DNA from: CAWHJN01 sp963829705
GTDB taxonomy: Bacteria > Bacteroidota > Rhodothermia > Rhodothermales > BA12
Assembly: GCA_963829705.1 (NCBI GenBank)
Contig: CAWHJN010000005.1
Location: 1,426,001 to 1,490,000, forward strand
Length of the DNA stretch: 64,000 bases
Direction: 5' to 3'
Position 1 is the first letter of the stretch. Each line of letters starts with the position of its first letter. The notes under the pieces were generated by a model. It made no database searches. It had not been told where the DNA came from and saw only the letters and a program-made list of their open reading frames with translations. Below, piece after piece: positions 55,883-64,000 of this stretch. Made by a program: the position numbers and the translations under genes.

Positions 55883-56994
55883 GCGACCTGCTGGCGTCGG
55901 ACGGATTGCTGGCCATCGCCTTCGTGGTAGGCGGTTTCCTCGTCGGCTTCGTGCTGGAGCGGGCTGTACTGAAGTGGTTGCAGGGCGTCGCGCTCCGCAC
56001 GTCGTTTGCTGCCGACGACGTCATCGTGCCGGCCTTTCGCGGGCTGGTGCTGTTCTGGGGCGTCGCCGCCGGGCTTTACCTCGCCGTCCGCACGACGACC
56101 CAGGCGGGGCCGTGGGAAGAGGTGCTGCGGCGTGCGTTTGTCGTCGCGCTGGTGCTGTCGTTCACCATCCTGGCCGCACGTATCGTGGCGGGGCTACTGC
56201 GGCTCGCCGCCACGCGCGAAGACTCGCTGTTGCCGCGCACGTCGCTCGTGCCCAACCTGGCGCAGGTGTCTGTCTACGTGATGGGTCTGCTCATCGTGCT
56301 CAACACGCTCGGCGTCTCCATCGCGCCGCTGCTGACGGCCCTCGGCGTGGGCGGCCTCGCCATCGCGCTCGCATTGCAAGACACCCTCTCGAACCTGTTC
56401 GCGGGCATCTACCTGCTCGCCTCGCGGCAGGTGCGCGCGGGCGATTACGTGCGGCTCGACACCGACGAAGAAGGCTACGTCGTCGATGTCGCGTGGCGGG
56501 CGACGTCGCTCCGCACCATCCACGACAACGTCGTCGTGGTGCCCAACAGCAAGCTCGCCTCGGCCATCGTCACCAACTACACGATGCCGCGCCCGATGCA
56601 CCTGTTGCCCGTGCCGATGGGCGCGACGTACGACAGCGACCTCGAAACCGTGGAGCGCGTCGTGCGCGAAGTCGCCGAAAACGTCACGCGCGCCGCGTAC
56701 CGCGTGCCGCCGGGCGCGCCGCTGGAGTTGCCGCCGGATTTCCGCTACCACACCTTCGGCGAGTTCTCGATCAACTTCACCGTGCTGTTGCCGGTGCGCG
56801 AGTACACCGAGGGGTTGAGGCTGCGCAGCCAGTTCGTCAAAGCCCTCGTCGCCCGCTTCCGCGCCGAGGGGCTGGCGATGCCGTTCCCCATCCGCGAGTT
56901 CGAGATGGAAGTGGGTGCGCAGGGCGAAACGCTCCTCACCCGCGCCCAGGCGGCCGATGCCGGTGCCGACCCCGAGCCGCTGCGGAAGCGGTAG
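55879..56994 (+). CDS. MscS-family mechanosensitive channel, second copy
   Basis: 371 residues from a GTG overlapping the preceding stop. Membrane helices near 5-25, 50-70 and 83-105, then the pore segment VSIAPLLTALGVGGLAIALALQDTLSNLFAGIYLLAS. Cytoplasmic beta domain (VRAGDYVRLDTDEEGYVVDVAWRATSLRTIHDNVVVVPNSKLASAIVTNYTMP). It resembles the MscS/YkuT-type small channels and differs in loop lengths from the homologue at 10001-11065. Gated by membrane tension. It converges with rnd across the palindromic 57006-57046 hairpin. Confidence 0.88.
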   Translation: MSDLLASDGLLAIAFVVGGFLVGFVLERAVLKWLQGVALRTSFAADDVIVPAFRGLVLFWGVAAGLYLAVRTTTQAGPWEEVLRRAFVVALVLSFTILAARIVAGLLRLAATREDSLLPRTSLVPNLAQVSVYVMGLLIVLNTLGVSIAPLLTALGVGGLAIALALQDTLSNLFAGIYLLASRQVRAGDYVRLDTDEEGYVVDVAWRATSLRTIHDNVVVVPNSKLASAIVTNYTMPRPMHLLPVPMGATYDSDLETVERVVREVAENVTRAAYRVPPGAPLELPPDFRYHTFGEFSINFTVLLPVREYTEGLRLRSQFVKALVARFRAEGLAMPFPIREFEMEVGAQGETLLTRAQAADAGADPEPLRKR

Positions 56995-57005
56995 AGGAGG
57001 TGGCT

Positions 57006-57046
57006 GGTTGGCTGGATCTGTTGAGATGGTTATCCATCAACCAACC
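57006..57046. terminator. Hairpin between convergent mscS and rnd genes
   Basis: GGTTGG (57006-57011) faces CCAACC (57041-57046), with inner TTGAGATGG/CCATCAA pairing. GGTTGG/CCAACC arms recur elsewhere in the window. It serves as a likely two-way stop; no T tract. Confidence 0.4.
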
Positions 57047-57075
57047 TGTCCGCTTCCGCATTGCCCCTTTCACCC

Positions 57076-58209
57076 TCACCCCGCGCGTCCCGGCAGTCCC
57101 GTCTCAGGATCTATCCGCACGGCCAGATCGCCGCTGAGGAGTTTGAGGAGGTCGTCGCCCATGAAGTCGCGCCGCCAGCCCGTCAGCAGGGCCTGCGCGG
57201 GATCGTCGGAGCGGGCCAGGTCGGTGATGTCGGTGCGCGAGGCGACGAGCGCGGGATCGACGCCCTCGGACAGCCCGCGCCCTTTGAGATACGCCAGCAT
57301 CAGGTCGATGCGCGCGCCCAGCGTCTCGTCCTCCTCGGGCTGCGGCGGCATCTCGGGTGGGTCGATCTTGCCCCGTTCGATGCCGTCTTCGAGCGCGGCG
57401 ACGAGGTCGGCGGCGTAGCGGCGCGGCACCCCTTTCAGGATCTCGGCGGCGTCGGCAGTGCGGGGCTTGCGCTGGGCGACGAGCACGAGTGCATCGTCCG
57501 AGACGACGTGCCCGCGCGGCAGGTTGCGGCGGCGCGCTTCGACCTCGCGCCACGCCGCCAGCGACCGCAGCGCGCTCTGCTCGCGGGAACGGAGCCGCTT
57601 CATGCCCTTCACGCGCCAGAAGGCATCCTCGGGGGCGCGTTCGGTGTAGAGGTCGGGGCTGTCGAGCGTCGAGAGTTCGTCGCGCATCCACGCCTCGCGG
57701 CCCTTCTTGGTGGCGCGGCGCTTGATCTCGGCGGCGGCCTCGCAGAGGTAGCGCACGTCGTCGAGGGCGTAGGCCGTCTGCGCGTCGGTGAGCGGGCGCT
57801 GCAGCCAGTCGCTGCGCGACTCCGTCTTGGGCAGGTCGATGCCGACGGTTTCCATCAGCACGCGGCGCAGCGACAGCGTGCTGCTCAGGCCCGCGAAGCC
57901 CGCCGCCAGCCGCGTGTCGAACACGTTCTGCGGCAACGCGCCCGTGGCAATGTGGAGCAGCGTCAGATCCTGCGGCGCGTCGTGGAGCACCTTTTCGACG
58001 TTCGCATCTGCCAGCAAATCGCCCAGCGGCGCGAGGTCGAGCACGACGGCATCGACGAGGTGGACGTCCACGCGCGACCACCCCACCTGCACGACGCCGA
58101 GGTTGGCGTAGTAAGTGCGTTCCCACACGAATTCGGTGTCGAGTGCCACGCAGGGCTGCTGGCGCGCGCGGTCTACGAGGTCGCGCAGGGCGTCGTCGGT
58201 GTGGATCAC
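57076..58209 (-). CDS. rnd: Ribonuclease D-type 3'-5' exonuclease with HRDC domain
   Basis: 377 residues from a GTG at 58209. DnaQ-like exonuclease domain: VALDTEFVWERTYYANLGVVQVG (Asp24, Glu26, DTE motif), VLHDAPQDLTLLHIATG, then YALDDVRYLCEAA. The HRDC domain is about 200-285 (LRSREQSALRSLAAWREVEARRRNLPRGHVVSDDALVLVAQRKP). Trims tRNA and other RNA 3' ends. A start at ATG 58257 is possible but would overlap the exchanger end by 44 bases. The gap to the upstream gene is then four bases. Confidence 0.9.
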   Translation of the reverse strand: MIHTDDALRDLVDRARQQPCVALDTEFVWERTYYANLGVVQVGWSRVDVHLVDAVVLDLAPLGDLLADANVEKVLHDAPQDLTLLHIATGALPQNVFDTRLAAGFAGLSSTLSLRRVLMETVGIDLPKTESRSDWLQRPLTDAQTAYALDDVRYLCEAAAEIKRRATKKGREAWMRDELSTLDSPDLYTERAPEDAFWRVKGMKRLRSREQSALRSLAAWREVEARRRNLPRGHVVSDDALVLVAQRKPRTADAAEILKGVPRRYAADLVAALEDGIERGKIDPPEMPPQPEEDETLGARIDLMLAYLKGRGLSEGVDPALVASRTDITDLARSDDPAQALLTGWRRDFMGDDLLKLLSGDLAVRIDPETGLPGRAG

Positions 58210-58213
58210 GGTG

Positions 58214-59164
58214 TTAGAGAGGAGGGAGGAGAGGACGCTGCGAAAGGTACCCCACATAGCCCACGTAGAGCGCGAGCAGCAGGGTGCCTTCCACGCGCGA
58301 AAGCGTAAACCCAGAACGCAGCAGCGGCAGCAAGAGCGCCGTCAGGCCTACCATCACGTAGAGGTCGGCGGGCGCGATGCCGTCCGTGGCGAAGGGATGG
58401 ATGAGGGCGGTGACGCCGAGGATGAACAGGATGTTGAAGATGTTGGAGCCGACCACGTTTCCAATCGACAGGTCGCTCGCGCCCTTCGACGACGCCACCA
58501 CCGACGTCGCCAGTTCAGGCAGGCTCGTGCCCACCGCCACGATGGTCAGCGCTACGAACGACGGCGGGATGTTCAGCCGCGCCGCCAGTTCGAGCGCCGC
58601 ATCCACGAACACGCTGCCGCCCACCACGAGCAACCCGATGCCGCCCGCCACGAGCGCCACGGCCATCAGCGGTTTCATCGCCGTCGGCATCTCCTCGGCC
58701 AGTTCCTTCTGCAACACCCGGTCGCGCCGCGCCTGATGGATCGAGAACCCGATGTAGCCGACGAACAGCGCCGTTAAAAGCAGCCCGTCGAGGCGGCCCA
58801 GCGTGCCGTCGAAGGCCAGCGCGACGAGCAGCAGCGCCACACCGAGCGCAATGGGCACGTCGAGCCGCACGAGCTGGCTCTGCACCTTCATGGGGCGGAT
58901 GAGCGCGCTCAACCCCAGAATGAGGGCAATGTTGGCAATATTGGAGCCGACCACATTGCCCAGCGCCACCGCACCCAGCCCGTCCAGCGCCGCCCCGACG
59001 CTCACCACCAACTCCGGCATCGACGTGCCGATGGAGATCACCGTCAGCCCGACGAGCAGCGGCGTCACGCCCAGCCGCAGCGCAATCGACGCACCGCCGC
59101 GCACGAGGGCTTCGGCTCCCGCATACAACAAGGCTATACCGAGAAATAGCGAAATGAAAAGCAT
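58214..59164 (-). CDS. CaCA-family Ca2+(K+)/Na+ exchanger
   Basis: 316 residues. Ten-helix protein with two inverted alpha repeats: alpha-1 VGLTVISIGTSMPELVVSVGAALDGLGAVALGNVVGSNIANIALILGLSAL and alpha-2 VALTIVAVGTSLPELATSVVASSKGASDLSIGNVVGSNIFNILFILGVTAL. Ion-binding Glu in both SxPEL motifs. Length fits YrbG-like bacterial exchangers. Moves cations across the inner membrane using a Na+ or H+ gradient. It is followed four bases downstream by rnd on the same strand. Confidence 0.92.
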   Translation of the reverse strand: MLFISLFLGIALLYAGAEALVRGGASIALRLGVTPLLVGLTVISIGTSMPELVVSVGAALDGLGAVALGNVVGSNIANIALILGLSALIRPMKVQSQLVRLDVPIALGVALLLVALAFDGTLGRLDGLLLTALFVGYIGFSIHQARRDRVLQKELAEEMPTAMKPLMAVALVAGGIGLLVVGGSVFVDAALELAARLNIPPSFVALTIVAVGTSLPELATSVVASSKGASDLSIGNVVGSNIFNILFILGVTALIHPFATDGIAPADLYVMVGLTALLLPLLRSGFTLSRVEGTLLLALYVGYVGYLSQRPLLPPL

Positions 59165-59251
59165 AGATGTTTATGAGTTATTACGCGCCATTTGCCCCGA
59201 TCTCTGATGATCCCTGACAAATGCCGAGTCACCAGGGGCCCTTCTCACACC

Positions 59252-60568
59252 TCACACCAGCACGCCCGCGATGGTGGCGGACATACACGTGGCCAGCATC
59301 CCCGCGAGCACGGCGCGCAGGCCGAGGCGGGCGATCTCCGACCGGCGCGAGGGCGCGATGCCGCCGATGCCGCCGATCTGGATGGCGATGGAGGAGAAGT
59401 TGGCGAAGCCGCACAGCGCGTACGTGGCGATGATGACGCTGCGCTCGCTCAACACGGCCTTGGCGTCGGCGAGGGCGAGGTAGGCCACGAACTCGTTGAC
59501 GGCGACTTTCTGTCCGAGCAGCGACCCGAACACGAGCGCATCGTTCCACGCGACGCCCATCACCCACGCCACCGGGGCCAGCAGAAAGCCGAAGATGGCT
59601 TCGAGCGAGAGGCTGTCGAAGCGCCCGCCGGTGGCGCTGGCGATGCCCGCATTGAGGTCGTAGAGCGCGCCCGCGCCGCCGAAAACGGGGTGGCCGATCC
59701 AGCCGAGGATGGCGTTGAGCATGGCGATGAGGGCGAGGAACGCCAGCAGCATCGCGCCCACGTTGAGCGCGAGCGAGAGCCCGTCGCTCGCCCCCGCCGC
59801 CGCCGCTTCGATGACGTTGTCCGCCACCTTCTCGTCGTTCAGCTTCGACGAGCCCATCGTCAGCGGCGTCGTGGTTTCGGGAATCATCACCTTCGCCAGC
59901 AGCAGCGCCGCGGGCGCGTTCATGATCGAGGCGGAGAGCAGGTGGCGGGCGAACTCCGCCTCCTGCACGGGATCTCCGCCGCCCAGAAACGTGATGTACG
60001 CCGCCATCACCCCGCCCGCAATCGTGGCCATGCCGCCCACCATGAGCGCGAACAGCTCGCTCGTCGTCATCTTCTCGATGTACGGCTTGACGACGAGCGG
60101 CGCTTCGGTCTGCCCGATGAAGATGTTGGCCGCCGCCGAGAGCGACTCTGCGCCCGAGAGCCCCATGATGCGCGCCATCGCCACGCCGATGCCGCGCACG
60201 ATGGGTTGCACGAGCCCGAGGTGGTAGAGCACCGCCATCAGCGAACCGAAAAAGATGATCGTCGTCAGGATCTGGAAGGCGAAGACGACGCCCGCGGGGC
60301 CTGTCGGCGTGCCCAGCGGCCCGAAGATGAACTCCGACCCGGCGCGGGTGAAGTCGAGCAGGTTGGCGAAGCCCTGGCCGATCCACGAGAACAGCGCGTT
60401 GCCCGGCCCGGTTTTGAGCACGAGGAGCGCGAAGACGATCTGAAGGGCCAGCCCCGCCCCTACGATGCGCCACCGGATGTGCTTTTTGTCCTGCGAAAAC
60501 AGGTAGGCAATGCCGATGAGCACGGCAAGTCCGAAAAAGCCGCGCAGCGCGGCAACGAGAAAATCCAT
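59252..60568 (-). CDS. Concentrative nucleoside transporter (NupC family)
   Basis: 438 residues. CNT-family signatures: FQILTTIIFFGSLMAVLYHLGLVQPIV, SAAANIFIGQTEAPLVVKPYIEKMTTSELFALMVGGMATIAGGVMAAY, ASIMNAPAALLLAKVMIPET, and ALCGFANFSSIAIQIGGIGGIAPSRRSEIARLGLRAVLAGMLATCMSATIAG. Takes up nucleosides with Na+ or H+ across the inner membrane. ATG 60568 places MDFLVAALRGFFGLAVLIGIAYLF at the membrane entry. It is the same direction as the exchanger, 87 bases apart, and the two need not share control. Confidence 0.93.
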   Translation of the reverse strand: MDFLVAALRGFFGLAVLIGIAYLFSQDKKHIRWRIVGAGLALQIVFALLVLKTGPGNALFSWIGQGFANLLDFTRAGSEFIFGPLGTPTGPAGVVFAFQILTTIIFFGSLMAVLYHLGLVQPIVRGIGVAMARIMGLSGAESLSAAANIFIGQTEAPLVVKPYIEKMTTSELFALMVGGMATIAGGVMAAYITFLGGGDPVQEAEFARHLLSASIMNAPAALLLAKVMIPETTTPLTMGSSKLNDEKVADNVIEAAAAGASDGLSLALNVGAMLLAFLALIAMLNAILGWIGHPVFGGAGALYDLNAGIASATGGRFDSLSLEAIFGFLLAPVAWVMGVAWNDALVFGSLLGQKVAVNEFVAYLALADAKAVLSERSVIIATYALCGFANFSSIAIQIGGIGGIAPSRRSEIARLGLRAVLAGMLATCMSATIAGVLV

Positions 60569-60831
60569 CCGGCGGGGGATTCAGAGAGCAGAGGCGCGAA
60601 ATATAGGGGGGAATGGGAAAGTCGGAACGCGGAACGCGGATTTCGGAAGGACGAACGGGGGAGGAGCAGGGCACGGGGGGCTCAATGCTCGGTGACCCTC
60701 CTACCTCGTGTCTTCCCGGAACCCCCTTTCGGGCGCATCCGTACCAAAATGTGACAGACTGGTTGCCTCGCCTGTATCACCCGCGACGGAGCCGTTTAAG
60801 CACTCTTGTATCATTTAGCCCAAGCGACACC

Positions 60832-61032
60832 ATGGCACGCCGCCGCAGCCAGCTCAACGACAATTGGACCCGCGTTCGCACGCAAATCGAAGCGATGTGG
60901 GGCGACGTGGATTTTGACGACACAGAGATGAAGAGCGCACGGGGCAATTTGAGCCGCATGATCAACCTGATCCAGACGAAGACGGGGGAGACGCCCGCCG
61001 AAATCCGCCGCAAGGTGATGACGATCGTCTGA
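60832..61032 (+). CDS. CsbD-like small stress protein
   Basis: 66 residues. Reads LNDNWTRVRTQIEAMWGDVDFDDTEMKSARGNLSRMINLIQTKTGETPAEIRRKVMTIV. The pattern (W at residue 12, WG in the middle, DxxxGxxxxL, TGxxxxEIxxxV) fits the CsbD family of small stress-induced helical proteins. Function unknown in the family. The upstream gap (60569-60831) contains GGAACGCGGAACGCGGATTTCGG, a copy of the recurrent intergenic tract. No SD seen. Confidence 0.75.
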   Translation: MARRRSQLNDNWTRVRTQIEAMWGDVDFDDTEMKSARGNLSRMINLIQTKTGETPAEIRRKVMTIV

Positions 61033-61058
61033 GCCTCCCGCTCGACCTGCTTTTCAGA

Positions 61059-61091
61059 GGCAGCACGGCCCCGCGCCGCGCTGCCTTTTTT
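61059..61091 (+). terminator. Intrinsic terminator after the CsbD-like gene
   Basis: GGCAGCACGG (61059-61068) pairs with CCGCGCTGCC (61076-61085), one mismatch, followed by T6 at 61086-61091. Confidence 0.85.
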
Positions 61092-61122
61092 CGTGAACCC
61101 CGCGCTGATACCGCCCTCCGCG

Positions 61123-61154
61123 TTGAACGGCGCGCGGGTCGCGGATTACTTTCA
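61123..61154 (+). promoter_or_regulatory. Candidate promoter of the acyl-CoA carboxylase gene
   Basis: TTG (61123) and TACTTTC (61147-61153), 21 bases apart, match the Bacteroidota -33/-7 layout (TTTG, TAnnTTTG) with one change in each box. It lies about 35 bases before the start codon and 30 bases after the preceding terminator, as expected for a single-gene unit. Confidence 0.4.
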
Positions 61155-61186
61155 AAAAAGCCCTTCCACTCCGCTACTCGCTTTTT

Positions 61187-62860
61187 ATGACCTCGACTGA
61201 TCGCTCTGCCCTCGGCACGCCTCTCGATCCAGAAAGCAGCGCCGTGCAGCGCCGCCGCAAGGCCTACGACGCGCTCCTCGACACGCTTCAGACGCGCCGC
61301 GAGGAGGTGGAGCAGGGGGGCGGGCAGAAATACATCGAGCGCGAGCACAGCCGGGGCAAGATGACCGCCCGCGAGCGCATCGCCGCGCTGTGCGACGGAG
61401 GCACGCGCTTTTTCGAACTCGGCACGTTTGCGGGCTGGGAGATGTACGAGGACGAGGGCGGATGCCCCGCGGGCGGCACGGTGATGGGCTTCGCCACCGT
61501 CAGCGGGCGCAAGTGCCTCGTCGTCGCCAACGACGCCACGGTGAAGGCGGGCGCGTGGTTTCCGATCACCGCCAAGAAGAACCTCCGCGCGCAGGAGATC
61601 GCCCTCGAAAACCACGTCCCGATCGTGTATCTCGTCGATTCGGCGGGCGTGTTTCTGCCGATGCAGGATGAGATCTTCCCCGACAAGGAGCATTTCGGGC
61701 GCATCTTCCGCAACAACGCGCTCCTGTCGAGCCGGGGCATCCCGCAGATCGCGGCCATCATGGGCTCGTGCGTGGCGGGCGGCGCATACCTGCCCATCAT
61801 GAGCGACGAGGCGCTGATCGTGGACGGAACAGGCTCCGTCTTTCTCGCCGGGCCGTTTCTCGTCAAAGCGGCGATCGGCGAGGTCGTGGACAGCGAGACG
61901 CTCGGCGGCGCGACGACGCATTCGGCCATCTCGGGTGTGACGGATTACAAGATGCCCGACGACGCCACGTGCCTCGCCACCATCCGCGACCTCGTGAGCC
62001 ACTTCGCGCCCATCCCGCCCGCGCCGTTCGACCGCACGGATCCCCAGGACCCTGCGTTCTCACCCGACGAGATCACCGCGCTCATGCCCGCGAGCGGCGC
62101 GCAGCCGTACGACACGCACGAGTTGCTCGCCCGGCTCATCGACGCAAACACGTGGACGGAGTACAAGGCGGAGTACGGCAAAAGCCTCGTCTGCGGTTAC
62201 GCGCGCATCGACGGGTGGAGCGTGGGCATCGTCTCCAACCAGCGGACGGTGACGAAGACGCAGACAGGTGAGATGCAGATCGGCGGGGTCATCTACGCCG
62301 ACGCCGCCGATAAGGCCGCACGCTTTGTGATGAACTGCAACCAGAAGGGGATTCCGCTGGTGTTTTTGCAGGACGTGAGCGGCTTCATGGTAGGCACGCG
62401 GGCAGAGCAAGGCGGCATCATCAAAGACGGCGCGAAGCTCGTCAGCGCGATGTCCAACAGCGTCGTGCCCAAGTTCACCGTCGTGGTCGGCAACTCGTAC
62501 GGCGCGGGCAACTACGCCATGTGCGGGCGCGCGTACGATCCGCGCTTGATGCTCGCCTGGCCGACGGCCCGCATCGCCGTGATGGGCGGCGCACAGGCGG
62601 CCAAGACGCTCCTCCAGATCCAGGTGTCGAAGCTCAAAAAGCAGGGCAAAGAGCTGTCGGAGGACGAACAGCAGACGCTGCTCAAAACCATCGAGGCGCG
62701 CTACGAGCACCAGACGGAGCCGTATTACGCGGCGGCGCGCCTGTGGGTGGACGAGATCATCGACCCCGCCGACACGCGCGCGTGGATCAGTCTCGGCATC
62801 GAAGTGGCTGCCCTCAACCCTGAGCGCCCGCGCTACAACGTGGGCGTGCTGCAAACCTGA
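61187..62860 (+). CDS. Acyl-CoA carboxylase beta (carboxyltransferase) subunit, MCC-like
   Basis: 557 residues. Two crotonase-like halves: the acyl-CoA side SRGKMTARERIAALCDGGTRFFELG with MGSCVAGGAYLPIMSDEALIVDGTGSVFLAGP; the biotin side FLQDVSGFMVGTRAEQGGIIKDGAKLVSAMSNSVVPKFTVVVGNSYGAGNYAMCGRAYDP and AVMGGAQAAKTLLQIQ. The sequence is nearest 3-methylcrotonyl-CoA carboxylase; propionyl- or geranyl-CoA carboxylases are also conceivable. Needs a separate biotin-carboxylase/biotin-carrier subunit, not in the window; birA at the other end would biotinylate it. Confidence 0.9.
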   Translation: MTSTDRSALGTPLDPESSAVQRRRKAYDALLDTLQTRREEVEQGGGQKYIEREHSRGKMTARERIAALCDGGTRFFELGTFAGWEMYEDEGGCPAGGTVMGFATVSGRKCLVVANDATVKAGAWFPITAKKNLRAQEIALENHVPIVYLVDSAGVFLPMQDEIFPDKEHFGRIFRNNALLSSRGIPQIAAIMGSCVAGGAYLPIMSDEALIVDGTGSVFLAGPFLVKAAIGEVVDSETLGGATTHSAISGVTDYKMPDDATCLATIRDLVSHFAPIPPAPFDRTDPQDPAFSPDEITALMPASGAQPYDTHELLARLIDANTWTEYKAEYGKSLVCGYARIDGWSVGIVSNQRTVTKTQTGEMQIGGVIYADAADKAARFVMNCNQKGIPLVFLQDVSGFMVGTRAEQGGIIKDGAKLVSAMSNSVVPKFTVVVGNSYGAGNYAMCGRAYDPRLMLAWPTARIAVMGGAQAAKTLLQIQVSKLKKQGKELSEDEQQTLLKTIEARYEHQTEPYYAAARLWVDEIIDPADTRAWISLGIEVAALNPERPRYNVGVLQT

Positions 62861-62870
62861 CCTTTTCGCT

Positions 62871-63827
62871 ATGCGCTTCCGAACCCTGCTACTCGTTTTC
62901 CTCGTCGTGACCTCCGCGTGTGCACAGGACGTGTCCGACGCCGCGCGCCCCAGCTCGGAGTCCCGCAGAACCGTCGCCGTCACCATCGACGACCTGCCCA
63001 CGGTGCACGCACCGACGCTGGAAGAAAAACAGTACATCACGCGCAACCTGCTGGAGCACCTGCGCGCTTCTGGCGTGCCCGCTACCGGGTTCGTGAACGA
63101 AGGCAAGCTGGGCGAAAGGGCGGATGCCGAACAGGTCGCGTTGCTGGAAGCGTGGCTCGACGCGGGGATGACGCTGGGCAACCACACGTATTCGCACGCC
63201 TCGTTTTTCACGACCCCGCTCGAAGCGTTCAAGTCCGAGGTGCTGCGCGGCGAGGTGGTGACGAAACGCCTGCTCCGAGCGCGCGGCGATTCGTTGCGCT
63301 ACTTCCGCCATCCGTACCTCAACACCGGCCCCGACCGGGCCACACGCAGGGATTTCGAGGATTTCCTTGCCGAGCACGGCTACACCGTCGCGCCCGTCAC
63401 CCTCGACAACGACGAGTGGCTGTACGCCTTCGCCTACACCAAAGCCGAAGCCTCGGGCGACACGCTGCTCGCGGCGCGCATCGGCGCGGACTACCTGCGC
63501 TACATGGCCGAGGTGTTCGAACACGGCGAGGCACTGTCGCGCGATCTGCTGGAGCGCGAGCCCGCGCAGGTGCTGCTGCTCCACGCCAACAAACTCAACG
63601 CCGACTACTTCGACGACTTGGCGACGATGATGCAGGGGCGCGGCTATGCGTTCGTGTCGCTGGAGGAGGCACTCGAAGACCCGGCCTACCGGTTGCCGGA
63701 CGAATACGTGGGCCAGTGGGGAATTTCGTGGCTGGAACGCTGGTGGGTGACGCAGGGCAATTCGCGGCGTGGCGGGCCGAATGCACCCCAGTGGGTACAC
63801 GACGTGGCCTATCCCGACGGGCAGTGA
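62871..63827 (+). CDS. Polysaccharide deacetylase (NodB-like) lipoprotein
   Basis: 318 residues. Type II signal peptide RFRTLLLVFLVVTSACAQ (lipobox TSAC, Cys17). NodB domain: VAVTIDDLPTV (Asp pair), GMTLGNHTYSHASFF (His zinc/metal pair HTYSH), LRYFRHPYLNTGPD (R...P), late DLLEREPAQVLLLHANKLNADYF (HAN). Deacetylates N-acetyl groups of a cell-wall or capsular glycan on the cell surface or periplasm; the true substrate is unknown. ATG 62871 is ten bases after the carboxylase stop. Confidence 0.9.
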   Translation: MRFRTLLLVFLVVTSACAQDVSDAARPSSESRRTVAVTIDDLPTVHAPTLEEKQYITRNLLEHLRASGVPATGFVNEGKLGERADAEQVALLEAWLDAGMTLGNHTYSHASFFTTPLEAFKSEVLRGEVVTKRLLRARGDSLRYFRHPYLNTGPDRATRRDFEDFLAEHGYTVAPVTLDNDEWLYAFAYTKAEASGDTLLAARIGADYLRYMAEVFEHGEALSRDLLEREPAQVLLLHANKLNADYFDDLATMMQGRGYAFVSLEEALEDPAYRLPDEYVGQWGISWLERWWVTQGNSRRGGPNAPQWVHDVAYPDGQ

Positions 63828-63834
63828 CGCGGGC

Positions 63835-64000
63835 ATGAAACGCGCCGCGCTGGTGGCGCTGCGACTGCTGATGGGGCCGGTGATGCTCGTGCTATTGGTC
63901 CACGATGCGCCGTGGCCTTACGCGGCATCCATAGTGCTGAGGCAGGGACAGCACGACGTGCCCAGCCTGTGGCACGCGGTCAGACTTCGCAACGCTCAGT
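63835..64000 (+). CDS. Partial frame, hydrophobic N-terminus (window edge)
   Basis: About 55 residues from ATG 63835: MKRAALVALRLLMGPVMLVLLVHDAPWPYAASIVL, a probable membrane segment or signal, then QHDVPSLWHAVRLRNAQ with no family. A shifted reading from about 63941 gives DSTTCPACGTRSDFATLS, a CxxC sequence, so another frameshift could lie here. Both readings are uncertain. It starts eight bases after the deacetylase stop on the same strand. Confidence 0.35.
   Translation, partial: MKRAALVALRLLMGPVMLVLLVHDAPWPYAASIVLRQGQHDVPSLWHAVRLRNAQ

Overview
The window is high-GC bacterial chromosome, roughly two-thirds G+C judging by eye. It fits the Bacteroidota/Rhodothermota lineage (Rhodothermales-like). 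Evidence: two proteins end in type IX secretion (Por) C-terminal sorting domains; a TonB receptor carries an N-terminal carboxypeptidase-regulatory-like domain; paired DUF3857/transglutaminase exported proteins are present; Shine-Dalgarno sequences are mostly absent; and promoter-like TAnnTTTG elements occur. No integrase, transposase, phage gene, CRISPR array or complete restriction system was found. This looks like ordinary chromosome with some regulatory and structural oddities.

Layout. 1-2.7 kb: coaX (cut by the window edge), birA, a TPR protein and a lipoprotein. 2.8-5.5 kb: a TPP riboswitch and a TonB-dependent receptor, very probably for thiamin or a thiamin precursor, ending in a strong bidirectional terminator. 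5.5-8.2 kb: a blaI/M56-type regulatory pair in which the membrane protease is joined, across a homopolymer frameshift, to two TonB domains and a T9SS sorting domain. 8.3-11.1 kb: a glycosyltransferase, an amidinotransferase-fold enzyme and an MscS channel. 11.3-15.5 kb: a two-component system, a frameshifted DUF2064 gene and fructose-1,6-bisphosphatase.

15.7-31.4 kb is a long branched-chain amino acid and threonine cluster: a candidate leader peptide very rich in Ile/Leu/Val, then ilvD-ilvB-ilvN-ilvC-leuB-leuA-leuC-(GH43-like lipoprotein)-leuD-thrB-thrC, an uncharacterised gene and rlmB. The GH43-like gene is far lower in GC than its neighbours and sits between the two isopropylmalate isomerase subunits.

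31.4-38.3 kb: a secreted hypothetical protein, an ABC ATPase and FtsX-type permease, an opposing T9SS cargo protein, an AttH/CrtC-like lipocalin and an HsdR-N-like nuclease domain. 38.6-42.5 kb: two DUF3857/transglutaminase proteins, the first without the catalytic Cys. 42.8-47.6 kb: tRNA-Gln, prs, rplY (L25), pth and hppA. 47.7-56.9 kb: acuI-like reductase, FAD oxidoreductase, fumC, L,D-transpeptidase, methyltransferase, an NfeD pair, a lipoprotein and a second MscS channel. 57-64 kb: RNase D, a Ca/Na exchanger, a nucleoside transporter, a CsbD-like protein, an acyl-CoA carboxylase beta subunit, a polysaccharide deacetylase and a truncated last reading frame.

Six otherwise intact, recognisable genes each carry a single-base frameshift, which points to residual indel errors in the sequence; annotate those loci with care. 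Intergenic regions repeatedly contain short palindromes of the type GTAGGG(A/G)CG...CG(T/C)CCCTAC and degenerate CCGACCTCCGAAAT-like tracts, a dispersed repeat population that gene annotation does not explain.
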